Counted from the first letter of the stretch, positions 19,749-28,588 are shown. The stretch is DNA of 64,000 nucleotides from Aestuariivivens sediminis (GCF_022662105.1 NZ_JAKMCP010000005.1:62001-126000), one strand, 5' to 3'. Translations and numbers: made by a program. The notes: a model not told the origin generated them from the letters alone.

Positions 19749-20768
19749 CTATTTGCTAAAGCGGTGTAAGGTAAATATCATTACGCTAAGCAAGAAAAAT
19801 GCACCAACTTGATGCGCTATGCCCAACCAAATCGGAACATGATATAAAATAGTAAACACACCAAGTAAAAATTGTATACCTACAATGAGCAACAACATAT
19901 GCACTGCCCGTTTTTGGATTGTGTTTAATGGTAGGCTTTTTGCTTTGATCCAAATAAATACAATATAGAACAATACAACAAAAGCAAGAATTCTATGGAT
20001 GAACTGTACCCCACTTCTTCCTTCAATAAAGTTCATGTAAAGTGGTTCTTGTTCAATATACACGGTTTCATGCATAAATTTACCTTCACTCATCATAGGC
20101 CAATGATTATGGATGAAACCGGCATCTAACCCCGCAACAAAGGCGCCATATATTATTTGTAAAAGTAATACAGCCAATCCCCATCGAATACTATTTCTAA
20201 AGCCTATGTTTACAGATGTTTTTTTATTGGGGTAAATTAAATCTAAGGCAACCCAAAATGTATAGGCGAAGGTGATAAAAGCGGTAATTAAGTGTGCCGC
20301 TAATCTGTAATGGCTTACATCTGGTCTGTCCACGAGTCCACTTTTAACCATGTACCATCCTAAAAACCCTTGAAAGGCTCCTAATCCCATGAGCAGAACA
20401 GCCTTTTTGATAGTTGACCTGGTCAATTGTTTTTTCAGCAGGAAATATAAAAAGGGAATAAAAAACACGATTCCAATAAGTCTGCCTAAGGCCCGATGAA
20501 GCCATTCCCAAAAATAGATATCTTTAAAATCTTCAAGGGTAAAATGATAGTTTAATTTTTGGTATTCCGGATATTGTTTATATAAATCAAAGGCAATCTG
20601 CCATTCTAATTCATTCATTGGAGGGATAATACCTGTGAAAAGCTTGTAATTGGAAATGGACAATCCTGAATGTGTTAGTCTGGTAATACCTCCTATGATT
20701 ACCATTAAAAAAATAAGTAGGCATCCTGTGAGCAACCAGTAAATAACGGTTTTATTATCTTTTTTCAT
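19749..20768 (-). CDS. ctaA: Heme A synthase, COX15/CtaA family
   Basis: Converts heme O to heme A for aa3-type cytochrome oxidase, in the inner membrane. The 339-aa protein has about eight hydrophobic segments in the typical COX15 order. Conserved heme-ligand histidines are visible: H33 (RLTHSG), H91 (WEWLHRALGR), H153 and H159 (SHYRLAAH), one in VQFIHRILAF (about 257) and one in IAHQVGAF (about 325). EWLHRALGRLIG and the GLDAGFIHNHWPMM segment are COX15-type signatures. The length is normal for the Bacteroidota form. It lies alone between the CCA-adding enzyme and the TnpR-passenger-like gene on the same strand. The ATG at 20768 starts the first membrane segment directly. Confidence 0.94.
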   Translation of the reverse strand: MKKDNKTVIYWLLTGCLLIFLMVIIGGITRLTHSGLSISNYKLFTGIIPPMNELEWQIAFDLYKQYPEYQKLNYHFTLEDFKDIYFWEWLHRALGRLIGIVFFIPFLYFLLKKQLTRSTIKKAVLLMGLGAFQGFLGWYMVKSGLVDRPDVSHYRLAAHLITAFITFAYTFWVALDLIYPNKKTSVNIGFRNSIRWGLAVLLLQIIYGAFVAGLDAGFIHNHWPMMSEGKFMHETVYIEQEPLYMNFIEGRSGVQFIHRILAFVVLFYIVFIWIKAKSLPLNTIQKRAVHMLLLIVGIQFLLGVFTILYHVPIWLGIAHQVGAFFLLSVMIFTLHRFSK

Positions 20769-20931
20769 TTAGTATTAGGTCTTTGTTAAAGCATAAACTA
20801 TTCAATATACCCATGTAAGGCTCGAATTTTGTATGATTTAGCAATTGTTTTTTTCATAAAATGATACAGCTTACATATTGTCGTTTTCCGGTTTCTAAAA
20901 CCCAACTCCCTAGCCCAACGTTCCATAGCAT

Positions 20932-22359
20932 TCAATCAACTACCTTTAAACCTAAACGTTTCCCTGTTTTAAGCATGAGTTGGAATGCCGCATCATATTG
21001 GTTTGGAATGTCACCTTCCAGAATAGCTTCTTTTATGGTCTCTTTGATAATTCCTATTTCCCGGGAAGGTTTTAAACCGAATGTTTTCATAATATCTTCC
21101 CCGGAAATTGGTGGCTGAAAATTACGGATATGGTCGCGTTCTTCAACTTCAATGATTTTTTCTCTAACAATCTTAAAATTATTATGATATTTTTTAAATT
21201 TCTTTGGGTTTTTAGTCGTGATATCAGCTTCACAGAGGGTCATGAGGTCATCTACATGATCCCCGGCATCAAACACGAGTCGTCGGACAGCAGAATCCGT
21301 AACCCTATCTTCAGCTAAAATTATGGGCCGAGAACTCATTAACACCATTTTTTGAACAAACTTCATTTTGTCATTTAATGGCATTTTCAAACGCTTAAAA
21401 AGGCGATAAACCATTTTGGAACCCTCAAATTCATGTCCATGAAAAGTCCAACCTGCTTTCTTGTTAAACTTTTTGGTTGGCGCTTTACCAATATCGTGTA
21501 GTAAAGCAGCCCATCTCAGCCAAAGATTATTGGTTTGGTTCGATATATTATCAACAACCTCTAAGGTATGGTAAAAATTATCTTTATGACGTTGACCTTC
21601 AATTTCATCAATACCTTTTAGAGCGGTGAGCTCCGGTAAAATAATATCCAATAGCCCGGTTTGTTCAAGGAGTAAAAAACCTTTTGAAGGCTTGTCACAC
21701 TCCAAAATTTTATGAAGTTCGGAAACGATCCGTTCTTTTGAAATTATGTTTATGCGGTGGTTGTTTTTGGTAATTGCATGTAATGATTGCGCTTCTATTT
21801 TAAAATGTAATTGGGTTGCAAACCTTATGGCTCGTAACATCCGTAAGGGATCATCGCTATAGGTTGTATTTGGGTTTAACGGTGTTCTAATGGTTTTCAG
21901 CTCTAAATCCCCTAAACCATTAAAAGGATCCACAAGTTCGCCATAATTAGAAGGATTTAAACTTAAAGCCATGGCATTAATAGTAAAGTCTCTGCGATTT
22001 TGATCGTCTTCCAGGGTGCCGTTTTCAACAGCCGGATTTCGACTTTCTTTGGTGTATGATTCCTTGCGAGCACCTACAAACTCTATTTCCAAATCATGGT
22101 GCCTAATCATGGCGGTACCATAAGTTTTAAAAATTTGTACTTTAGGTTTATTAGGGAGATTAACAGCCACCTGTTTTGCAAGTTGGATACCATCTCCAAC
22201 GGCAACGATATCCACATCTTTGCTGTTGTTCCGATTCAATATAAAATCTCTGACAAACCCACCTATGACATATGCATCGACGTCGAGTGATTCCGCTGAT
22301 TGTGAAATGGTTTTGAATATGGGATGATTTAATGCCTGTTTATAATCCATATGATTCAA
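20932..22359 (-). CDS. cca: CCA tRNA nucleotidyltransferase with HD domain
   Basis: Adds or repairs the 3' CCA end of tRNAs. Seen in 475 aa: nucleotidyltransferase motif GGFVRD (33-38), metal-binding DVD (48-50), [10 protein letters not shown] (about 123-132), [13 protein letters not shown] and an HD-domain motif LLHDIGKAP in the middle, so it is a PolA-pol-beta-like head plus HD region. The ATG at 22359 gives MNHMDY; the second Met (22350) is an equally good start by alignment logic. A TAAATTTG promoter box overlaps the end of tsaC at 22415-22422, so the gene has its own promoter. Function is secure; whether it adds CC, A or CCA is not determinable here. Confidence 0.94.
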   Translation of the reverse strand: MNHMDYKQALNHPIFKTISQSAESLDVDAYVIGGFVRDFILNRNNSKDVDIVAVGDGIQLAKQVAVNLPNKPKVQIFKTYGTAMIRHHDLEIEFVGARKESYTKESRNPAVENGTLEDDQNRRDFTINAMALSLNPSNYGELVDPFNGLGDLELKTIRTPLNPNTTYSDDPLRMLRAIRFATQLHFKIEAQSLHAITKNNHRINIISKERIVSELHKILECDKPSKGFLLLEQTGLLDIILPELTALKGIDEIEGQRHKDNFYHTLEVVDNISNQTNNLWLRWAALLHDIGKAPTKKFNKKAGWTFHGHEFEGSKMVYRLFKRLKMPLNDKMKFVQKMVLMSSRPIILAEDRVTDSAVRRLVFDAGDHVDDLMTLCEADITTKNPKKFKKYHNNFKIVREKIIEVEERDHIRNFQPPISGEDIMKTFGLKPSREIGIIKETIKEAILEGDIPNQYDAAFQLMLKTGKRLGLKVVD

Positions 22360-22414
22360 ATTTCAATTACCGCAATCCTATGTATTCAGTTGGAACTTGC
22401 GTATTGAAAAATTG

Positions 22415-22422
22415 CAAATTTA
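22415..22422 (-). promoter_or_regulatory. Promoter -7 element (TAAATTTG) for cca
   Basis: The minus strand reads TAAATTTG. It overlaps the stop codon of the upstream gene (22420-22422) and lies 55 nt before the ATG at 22359. Confidence 0.55.
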
Positions 22423-22980
22423 TTGTCTTATTACCTTCACAATCCCATTATTACTCAATTTGATAATTGAAGATGGCTTGTGGCAAATTTTTTCGCGGTG
22501 CAAATTTACAACATAGTCTACACCTTTTAAAATGGCCGGGCTTATTTCTTTAAAAGACCTTGGTGTAGCTTCACCACTTATATTGGCAGAGGTCGATACA
22601 ACGGCCCCGTTAAATTTCCTGCATAATTGATAGCAAAATTCATCATCAGGAACCCTTATGGCAATACTACCATCATCTGCTATTAAATTAGGGGCCAGGT
22701 GCTGTGCCGCATCATAAATAATAGTCGTTGGTTTATTGGCTATGTGAATGATATCTATAGCCATGCTGGGGAGTTCTTTCACATATCTTTTGAGCATGCG
22801 GTCATCTGCAACCAAACAGATAAGGGCCTTTGTGTCTTCCCGTTGTTTTAAATTATAAATTTTTTTAACGGCTTCTGGATTTGTCGCATCACATCCTAAG
22901 CCCCAAACGGTATCTGTTGGATACAACAAAGTACCTCCTTGTTTCAAAACCTCGATGGCTTTTATTAGTTCTTTGTTCAA
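22420..22980 (-). CDS. tsaC: L-threonylcarbamoyladenylate synthase (TsaC/Sua5/YrdC)
   Basis: Makes threonylcarbamoyl-AMP from threonine, bicarbonate and ATP, the first step of t6A modification at tRNA position 37. The 186-aa protein has the YrdC pattern: GGTLLYPTDTVWGLGCD near residues 15-31, IYNLKQRED, and a serine-rich VVSTSANISGEATP near 130. It has no C-terminal Sua5 extension, so it is the short form. It starts 9 bp after the rhamnosyltransferase-like gene and is probably co-transcribed with it. cca, the other tRNA gene, lies just downstream with its own promoter. Confidence 0.94.
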   Translation of the reverse strand: MNKELIKAIEVLKQGGTLLYPTDTVWGLGCDATNPEAVKKIYNLKQREDTKALICLVADDRMLKRYVKELPSMAIDIIHIANKPTTIIYDAAQHLAPNLIADDGSIAIRVPDDEFCYQLCRKFNGAVVSTSANISGEATPRSFKEISPAILKGVDYVVNLHREKICHKPSSIIKLSNNGIVKVIRQ

Positions 22981-22989
22981 CGTGTTTTC

Positions 22990-23835
22990 TTATTTGATTT
23001 TATATACCCCTACAGCCTTTTTAATATTTCTGAACGTATAATCCCAAAGTGAGTCCATAAAGTTAAGGGTGCTTTGTAATTTCCATTTGGATTGCGGAAT
23101 GGCATTTTCCTTAATCTTTTTTTCCCATGCTGTGCTGATAACAAAATTTTGGAAAAACCTACTTAAATCCACCTCACCGTAACCTTCAAATTCATTCACT
23201 TTATTTTCTTGATGGATAATGGACGCCCATAAGCGCTTATCTTTTATCTGAACAACCTGTTTTTCACGCTTCCAGTGCGAATGCCTAATGGACCATACGG
23301 TTCTTGGATTAATGTTCTTTTCAATCAATGAAATGAAAGGATTATATTGGTCCAGCCTTTTACCCAGTTTTATACTGGGGTGTATTTGAAGCGTATATCC
23401 ATCAATAAAATCGACGGCTAAAAAATCCTGCTTATCAAAATGGCTTTGTATCTCTTTGATGTAGTTTATTCCGAGGCAGTCATCGTTGTCAATTCTACTG
23501 GTAATAATATAATCTTCGGGACACTTTTCGATATAAGATTTAATGGATGGTAAAAACAAACTCATACCATCTATAAAAATGGGAATGAAATTATCCATTT
23601 TTTCCTGTAGGGTACGTATAATGGTTTTAAACTTTTCAGGGGTTGTAATATCAAAGTAAACCAGCCATTCAAAATTAGTATTTGTTTGAGCAGCCACGCT
23701 TTCAAAGCAAAAATCCCTAAACAGTTCAAAACGATTTTCATGCCATTCTTCTGTAAGTACCGATTTGTTTTTTTTACTGGTTGTCCAATCGGGGTTGCGT
23801 AAGTTGAAGCGAGTAATTAAAAAATGTTTGAACAT
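22990..23835 (-). CDS. Putative rhamnosyl transferase family protein
   Basis: A 281-aa glycosyltransferase-like protein of the putative rhamnosyl transferase family. It opens with FKHFLITRFNLRNPDW and contains WLVYFDITTPEKF and SRIDNDDCL (about 117-125); the DNDD stretch is the likely nucleotide-sugar/metal site of a GT-A fold. There is no signal peptide. It is the outermost gene of an envelope-glycan cluster extending to 27367 and is followed on the same strand by tsaC with a 9-bp gap. It shares a compact divergent promoter with the sugar-kinase gene. Donor and acceptor sugars are unknown. Confidence 0.82.
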   Translation of the reverse strand: MFKHFLITRFNLRNPDWTTSKKNKSVLTEEWHENRFELFRDFCFESVAAQTNTNFEWLVYFDITTPEKFKTIIRTLQEKMDNFIPIFIDGMSLFLPSIKSYIEKCPEDYIITSRIDNDDCLGINYIKEIQSHFDKQDFLAVDFIDGYTLQIHPSIKLGKRLDQYNPFISLIEKNINPRTVWSIRHSHWKREKQVVQIKDKRLWASIIHQENKVNEFEGYGEVDLSRFFQNFVISTAWEKKIKENAIPQSKWKLQSTLNFMDSLWDYTFRNIKKAVGVYKIK

Positions 23836-23856
23836 GGCATGTTAATTATTTGAACC

Positions 23857-23864
23857 TATATTTG
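23857..23864 (+). promoter_or_regulatory. Promoter -7 element (TATATTTG) for the LPS kinase gene
   Basis: TATATTTG matches TAnnTTTG on the plus strand. It lies downstream of the in-frame TTG at 23850, which argues against that codon being the start and for the GTG at 23919. Confidence 0.6.
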
Positions 23865-23872
23865 CATTGGCG

Positions 23873-23880
23873 CAAATTTA
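23873..23880 (-). promoter_or_regulatory. Promoter -7 element (TAAATTTG) for the rhamnosyl transferase-like gene
   Basis: The minus strand reads TAAATTTG, 37 nt before the ATG at 23835. Together with the box at 23857-23864 it makes a face-to-face divergent promoter within 24 bp. Confidence 0.6.
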
Positions 23881-23918
23881 CAATAGAAAATTTTAAGCCA
23901 AGATTAAAATTTATATAT

Positions 23919-24683
23919 GTGAAAGAAATTAAGGTTTTTAATAGCAATTTGAATTCAGATTTTAAATCAGGTATTACTGAGCTAATCCATAATTTTGATG
24001 CTATTGAAGGGGGTTCGGGTAAACGTAATTTCATAAAAATAACTCAACTAGGCCAGGTTACCTTAAATATAAAGGCCTTCAAAATTCCTCATTTGCTCAA
24101 TCAATTGGTGTATCGTTTTTTTAGAAAAAGTAAAGCACAGCGATCCTTTGAATATGCCTATAAATTAATGAACCTAAACATCGGGACACCTGAACCATTG
24201 GCTTATTATGAGTATAAATCCAAATTTTTTTTAAAAAGGAGTTTTTATGTTAGTGAGCAATTGAATTGTGATTTAACCTACAGGGAGCTTACGACTAATT
24301 TTGATTACCCGGATTACGATACTATTTTAAGGGCATTTACTCGGTTTACCTATAGTCTACATGAAAAGGGAATTCATTTTTTGGATCATTCACCAGGAAA
24401 TACATTGATAAAAAAAAATGAGGATTCTTATGACTTTTATTTGGTCGATTTAAATAGGATGGTATTTCATGAAATGGATTTTGAAACACGTATAAAAAAC
24501 TTTGCAAAACTTACCATTCATAAATCCATGGTAGAAATAATGAGTGATGAATATGCCAAATGTTCGGGTGAAGATTTTAATAGGGTATTCAACCTCATGT
24601 GGAATGAAACAGAAGATTTTCAATACAAATTCCATAGAAAGAAACGGCTTAAAAAGAAATTGAAATTTTGGAAAAAGGGTTAA
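23919..24683 (+). CDS. Lipopolysaccharide kinase (Kdo/WaaP-InaA family)
   Basis: Predicted to phosphorylate a core sugar of lipopolysaccharide or lipooligosaccharide. The protein-kinase-like catalytic loop is HFLDHSPGNTL (H-x-D-x4-N type), and VDLNRM stands in for the DFG motif. FFRKSKAQRSFEYAYKL and GTPEPLAYYE are typical of the family in Bacteroidota. I chose the GTG at 23919: an in-frame TTG at 23850 lies upstream of the apparent promoter box, and no in-frame ATG exists near the beginning. From GTG the protein is 254 aa. Its TAA overlaps the stop codon of the convergent GT2 gene by 3 bases. A sugar-kinase role among glycosyltransferases fits well; the substrate is inferred. Confidence 0.84.
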   Translation: MKEIKVFNSNLNSDFKSGITELIHNFDAIEGGSGKRNFIKITQLGQVTLNIKAFKIPHLLNQLVYRFFRKSKAQRSFEYAYKLMNLNIGTPEPLAYYEYKSKFFLKRSFYVSEQLNCDLTYRELTTNFDYPDYDTILRAFTRFTYSLHEKGIHFLDHSPGNTLIKKNEDSYDFYLVDLNRMVFHEMDFETRIKNFAKLTIHKSMVEIMSDEYAKCSGEDFNRVFNLMWNETEDFQYKFHRKKRLKKKLKFWKKG

Positions 24684-25438
24684 TCGTTTTTGGAACGTAA
24701 TTCCCTCAATTTCGTGTATTTCAGAAAGGTAATGTGTGCAGTTTGTACACTTATGACAAGGCCATTGAGGCCGTCTAAAAAGCCTCGTCTTAAAAAGTAA
24801 GCCTTGATGAAAGCCCAGAGGGGATTTAACCATATTTTCATGAGGGGTGCAGTTTTTCCATTGTCATAATAGGCTTTAGCTGCAATAGTTGAAAAGTATT
24901 CCGTTTTTTTATTAAATTCAGAATAACTTTGATAGGTCCAGTGTAGAATATCCCCTTTCAGCTGACCCGGTTTTTCACCCGGATCCAAAGTTACATGATC
25001 GTGCGGATTGATGCCTTTCCATTGACCTTTACGTCGGTCAAAAACCCGGAGTTTTTTATTGGGATACCAGTCGGAATATTTTATCCATTGTCCACAAAAA
25101 TTATTAAACCGATTACAAAAATAGCCACTGTATTTCCAATCAGACTTAAGGGCTAATATGGATTGCTGCAATTCATTGGATAAGGCCTCATCGCCATCAA
25201 GAGAAACAATATAGTCGTATGTAGCACGAGTTAATGCGAAATTTTTTTGTTCTATATACCCCATAAATTGTTGCTCTACAAATATCACATTATGGCGTAA
25301 ACAGATGGATTTGGTATTATCGGTTGAGAAAGAATCTACCACTATAATTTCGTCGACAACGGGTTGCAATGACTGTAAACACCTTTCAATCTTGTGTTCT
25401 TCATTATAGGTTATAACCACGCCCGATAGTTTAATCAT
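24680..25438 (-). CDS. Glycosyltransferase family 2 (LPS core, WaaE/KdtX-like)
   Basis: A 252-aa GT-A glycosyltransferase. Seen: N-terminal GVVITYNEEHKIERCLQSL, the nucleotide-binding IIVVDSFSTDNT, the DGDE metal-binding motif (about 88-91), and a late ILHWTYQSYSEF segment typical of the lipopolysaccharide core GT2 group (WaaE-like beta-1,4-glucosyltransferases). A hydrophobic/basic stretch near 205-235 may associate with the membrane. It is convergent with the kinase gene (ends overlap by 4 bp) and divergent from the next GT2 gene across only 41 bp. The precise sugar is unknown. Confidence 0.88.
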   Translation of the reverse strand: MIKLSGVVITYNEEHKIERCLQSLQPVVDEIIVVDSFSTDNTKSICLRHNVIFVEQQFMGYIEQKNFALTRATYDYIVSLDGDEALSNELQQSILALKSDWKYSGYFCNRFNNFCGQWIKYSDWYPNKKLRVFDRRKGQWKGINPHDHVTLDPGEKPGQLKGDILHWTYQSYSEFNKKTEYFSTIAAKAYYDNGKTAPLMKIWLNPLWAFIKAYFLRRGFLDGLNGLVISVQTAHITFLKYTKLRELRSKND

Positions 25439-25466
25439 AAGGTATTACATGTTGGGTAAAAATAGT

Positions 25467-25474
25467 TATTTTTG
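25467..25474 (+). promoter_or_regulatory. Promoter -7 element (TATTTTTG) five nt before an ATG
   Basis: TATTTTTG ends 5 nt before the ATG at 25480, so transcription should begin at or very close to the start codon and the mRNA would be leaderless. On the opposite strand, TATTTTTA (25457-25464) is a one-mismatch -7 box for the divergent GT2 gene. Confidence 0.5.
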
Positions 25475-25479
25475 CTGCA

Positions 25480-26313
25480 ATGAACCTAGCAAATGCCTCA
25501 GTAATTATAAGTACTTTTAATCAACCTCATTGGTTGCAAAAAGTACTTTGGGGTTATGAGGCTCAGACCACTAAGGATTTTGAAATTATTATTGCCGATG
25601 ATGGGTCAGACTTTCAAACAAAAAAAATAATAAATGATTTTAAGGCATCCTCGACGATAACCGTCCATCATATTTGGCAACCCGATGAAGGGTTTCAAAA
25701 AACAAAAATATTGAACAAAGCCGTATTACAAGCGAATTCAGCATATTTAATTTTTACTGATGGCGACTGTATCCCCAGAATGGATTTTGTTGAAATGCAC
25801 TTAAAATTAAAACGTTCTCATTGTTTTTTGTCCGGAGGGTATTTTAAGTTAACAGATAGCATTTCTAAAGCTATAACAAAGCAAGATATAGACGATCAAA
25901 ATTGTTTCAAATGGGGCTGGTTACGAGCAAGAGGATTGAAAAAAACGTTTAAAGTCAATAAGCTTACGGCATTTGGATTTAAAGCATGGTTTTTAAACAC
26001 TTTTACAACGACAAAGGCTACCTTCGATGGAATGAACGTCTCTGGTTGGAAAAAAGATATTTTAGAGGTTAATGGTTTTGACGAACGTATGCAATATGGA
26101 GGTGAGGATCGAGAAATAGGTGAACGTTTAATGTTAAAGGGAATTAGATTTAAGCAAGTGCGTTACAGCGCTGTTTGTTTGCATTTATACCATGAGCGTC
26201 CCTATAAGAATCTTGAAGCCTTGCTAAAAAATAAGGCCATTCGAAAGCAAACAAGACGATCCCGCCAATTTATCACCAAGCATGGTATTAAGAAGCTTCC
26301 ACAGGTAGAGTAA
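25480..26313 (+). CDS. Glycosyltransferase family 2 with galactosyltransferase-like C-terminal region
   Basis: A 277-aa GT2 enzyme. Seen: ASVIISTFNQPHWL at the start, IIIADDGSD (about 36-44), FTDGDCIPR with the DxD-type metal site (about 93-101), and a C-terminal NGFDERMQYGGEDREIGERL motif typical of the chondroitin/galactosyl-transferase C-terminal domain. No signal peptide. The 3' end overlaps the convergent CDP-glycerol-transferase-like gene by 26 bp. It belongs to the same glycan cluster; substrate is unknown. Confidence 0.9.
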   Translation: MNLANASVIISTFNQPHWLQKVLWGYEAQTTKDFEIIIADDGSDFQTKKIINDFKASSTITVHHIWQPDEGFQKTKILNKAVLQANSAYLIFTDGDCIPRMDFVEMHLKLKRSHCFLSGGYFKLTDSISKAITKQDIDDQNCFKWGWLRARGLKKTFKVNKLTAFGFKAWFLNTFTTTKATFDGMNVSGWKKDILEVNGFDERMQYGGEDREIGERLMLKGIRFKQVRYSAVCLHLYHERPYKNLEALLKNKAIRKQTRRSRQFITKHGIKKLPQVE

Positions 26314-27367
26314 AGGGTTTATTGTAGCTTTTAAGAGTAAAATGGTTAAGCCTTTTTCTTATTTTATATTTCCGAACCAAATTTAGGGGCTTTGTTTTCA
26401 TGTAACTTTTGTCTCGATGTAAAAATTCAATGGTGGCATCGACTACACGTGCACTGGATTTTCCATCCCTGTAGGGGTGAAGTTCTTCATTAAAAGCAGC
26501 CAATTGTTTTAAGAGATCCTCAGGTTGCGATAAAGCTTTTTCAATAGCGGGTTCAATATCCCTGGCTGAGGTTATATTCAATAAATAGGGTTTAGGATTG
26601 TAATGATTAAATGTTACTATAGGTTTATTCTGTAAACCAAATTCCTGAATGGCCGATGTGGTATCAGAAAACATGATATCAGCTTGTCTAAAAAGAGGGA
26701 TGAGATCGGTCGTATCAAAATAAGAAAAATAAGCATTAGAGAGATCGGCCCACTTAGCTTTGATATCGTTTGGAATTTTAGGATGAAGTACCATAATAAA
26801 GCGATATTTTCCATTCTGCGACAAGGTTCTAATAGTTTCAAAAACATCATGGTTATGAGCAAGACTCAACCTTTCAGTAAATGTAGAAGCAATGAAAATT
26901 GTCGAAAGGCTTGGATTAATGCGTTTTTTGACAGGGAATAGTGGGTCAACTTTACTCCAGCCAGTTTCTATTACCTCAAAGTGTTTTCGCTTTTTTGCTA
27001 TATCTTTAAAAACCGATGTTGTACTTGGTCCCTGTGTACAATACAAGTCAAACAATCCCCTAATTCTAAAATGGTCCTTTTTAAACGTTCTTTTCTCCGC
27101 ATTGAAACCATGGAAAATCTGAACTTTAAGGCAATTTATAAAATCTGGGACATTATCTGTAGCCGATAAAATAATGTCAGGTTTGTAATCACACACCGTG
27201 GAGATGGATTCCAATACATTTTCCCTATCGCCAAGTGCTATTCTACCCTCCTTCAAATCACTAAACCAATACACGGTATACCCCCGCTTTAAAATTTCTT
27301 TTTCCAAAGGAATACCAATAGGCAGGGCATAACTATATGAGATATAGATTAAAAATTTATAGTGCAT
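26288..27367 (-). CDS. CDP-glycerol glycerophosphotransferase-like / GT-B fold transferase
   Basis: A 359-aa transferase with GT-B features. Seen: N-terminal YALPIGIPLEKEILKRGYTVY (Rossmann-like), VQIFHGFNAEKRTF, then FIASTFTERLSL, FIMVLHPK and a donor-site-like DIMFSDTTSAIQEFGLQNKP (about 230-249), which resembles the HP...SD.SS motif of CDP-glycerol glycerophosphotransferases. The acceptor could be a core sugar or a surface glycan. The last 26 bp of coding sequence overlap the end of the convergent GT2 gene. It has its own TATCTTTG promoter box 22 nt upstream. Confidence 0.83.
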   Translation of the reverse strand: MHYKFLIYISYSYALPIGIPLEKEILKRGYTVYWFSDLKEGRIALGDRENVLESISTVCDYKPDIILSATDNVPDFINCLKVQIFHGFNAEKRTFKKDHFRIRGLFDLYCTQGPSTTSVFKDIAKKRKHFEVIETGWSKVDPLFPVKKRINPSLSTIFIASTFTERLSLAHNHDVFETIRTLSQNGKYRFIMVLHPKIPNDIKAKWADLSNAYFSYFDTTDLIPLFRQADIMFSDTTSAIQEFGLQNKPIVTFNHYNPKPYLLNITSARDIEPAIEKALSQPEDLLKQLAAFNEELHPYRDGKSSARVVDATIEFLHRDKSYMKTKPLNLVRKYKIRKRLNHFTLKSYNKPFTLPVEAS

Positions 27368-27389
27368 GGGTTTTTATAGACGTCATTAG

Positions 27390-27397
27390 CAAAGATA
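27390..27397 (-). promoter_or_regulatory. Promoter -7 element (TATCTTTG) for the CDP-glycerol transferase-like gene
   Basis: The minus strand reads TATCTTTG, an exact TAnnTTTG match, 22 nt before the ATG at 27367. Confidence 0.55.
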
Positions 27398-27403
27398 GGT
27401 TAC

Positions 27404-28588
27404 CTAATTAAAAAACCTTCGGTTTAGGGTCAGTATATGTGTTTTAAGTTTTGCTTTGAGATCCTCACCTGTATCGTAGACCATTTGCTCGTTATTTGGA
27501 AACGGTAATCTTTTATGCTCTAAAAGAAGTCGGTCGTCTTTGTCTAACGCACGTCTGTCGCCCCGTATTCTTCCATAAAAATGTTCAAATATAAATCCGC
27601 TATCTATGGTAAAAGAATCTAATATCTGATTGGTTTTTAAATCTGTATGAACGACGTCAGCAATAATTTGAGTAGATTTAAACTGCTTGATCTCATTTAA
27701 ACGACATTTTACAGTTATCATTTTATCTATCTTAATATCGTTCCCTAAACTGTCTTTTAAGACATTACCTTGATTATCAAGTTTATAAGTCCATCCGTCA
27801 ACAATTTCCTTTTCCCTAATAAATTCGCGTTCCATAATTTTTTCAGGAGAAATATTTATTCGTTTTAAGTTTAATTGCATCGCATAATCATATTGAACAC
27901 CTGCAACCTGCTGACCATGGTAGGCCACCCAAAAATTGTCGATACCATAGGCATCAAAATTTAATAGCTCTTCTTCCAATAGACCTGGAATAATTTGCTG
28001 GGTATCGTTATTTATTGTAACGATAACATATGCCATTCCACGTTGGTGGGCTTCATTTAATAATTCGCGGGTATTTTCAAAATTAGGGTTAATGGACTCT
28101 ACATATTGTAACGTGTTGTAGGCGTTACGCATGCTATTTTTATCCTCTAATTCTAATAGTTGCAAGCCTTTTTCGTATAAATAATCTGAAGTTTTCTCCT
28201 TAAACTCAATAAGATCCTCACTGTAATTGTTGAATTTTATAGAGATGGGCCTCCCATTGATTGTAAGCGGTAACAATGGCTTTATCGCCTCTTGCCTGGA
28301 ATCCATATTGACATAGAGTTCATAGATATCTTGATAGCTTTCGGGATTAGCGTCCATTTTAAGATGGTTGATGCTGTTTAAATCCCGCTCGTTAGCTTTA
28401 TTGTAAGCGTCTTCGAGTACAGCAATATAATCTTGCTTTCTTTTAGCATTTTTACTTGTACTCAGTTTTTTTATTGAAGTTGCGATGGCTTGATCATAAT
28501 TACCATAACTAACGGCTTTTTCCACTTGTTTGCGCGTACTGCAGGCACAAAACGTTATCAGTGCGATCAGGAGTAAAAAGTTTTTCAT
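27404..28588 (-). CDS. Conserved lipoprotein of unknown function, 394 aa
   Basis: Starts MKNFLLLIALITFCAC: a short lipoprotein signal peptide with candidate lipidated Cys at 16 (or 14). The mature part is helical at first (AVSYGNYDQAIATSIKKL and following, TPR-like in character), then mixed, ending in a charged tail (LLLEHKRLPFPNNEQMVYD). Exported lipoproteins of this kind are common in Flavobacteriia but I do not recognise a named family. It lies just upstream of the glycan cluster on the same strand, 36 bp from the transferase gene. It is probably anchored in the periplasm or outer membrane; role unknown. Confidence 0.8.
   Translation of the reverse strand: MKNFLLLIALITFCACSTRKQVEKAVSYGNYDQAIATSIKKLSTSKNAKRKQDYIAVLEDAYNKANERDLNSINHLKMDANPESYQDIYELYVNMDSRQEAIKPLLPLTINGRPISIKFNNYSEDLIEFKEKTSDYLYEKGLQLLELEDKNSMRNAYNTLQYVESINPNFENTRELLNEAHQRGMAYVIVTINNDTQQIIPGLLEEELLNFDAYGIDNFWVAYHGQQVAGVQYDYAMQLNLKRINISPEKIMEREFIREKEIVDGWTYKLDNQGNVLKDSLGNDIKIDKMITVKCRLNEIKQFKSTQIIADVVHTDLKTNQILDSFTIDSGFIFEHFYGRIRGDRRALDKDDRLLLEHKRLPFPNNEQMVYDTGEDLKAKLKTHILTLNRRFFN

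Noticed and set aside
23850-23918. TTG start 69 bp upstream for the LPS kinase
   Set aside because: Its codon lies upstream of the TATATTTG promoter box; GTG at 23919 is better supported.
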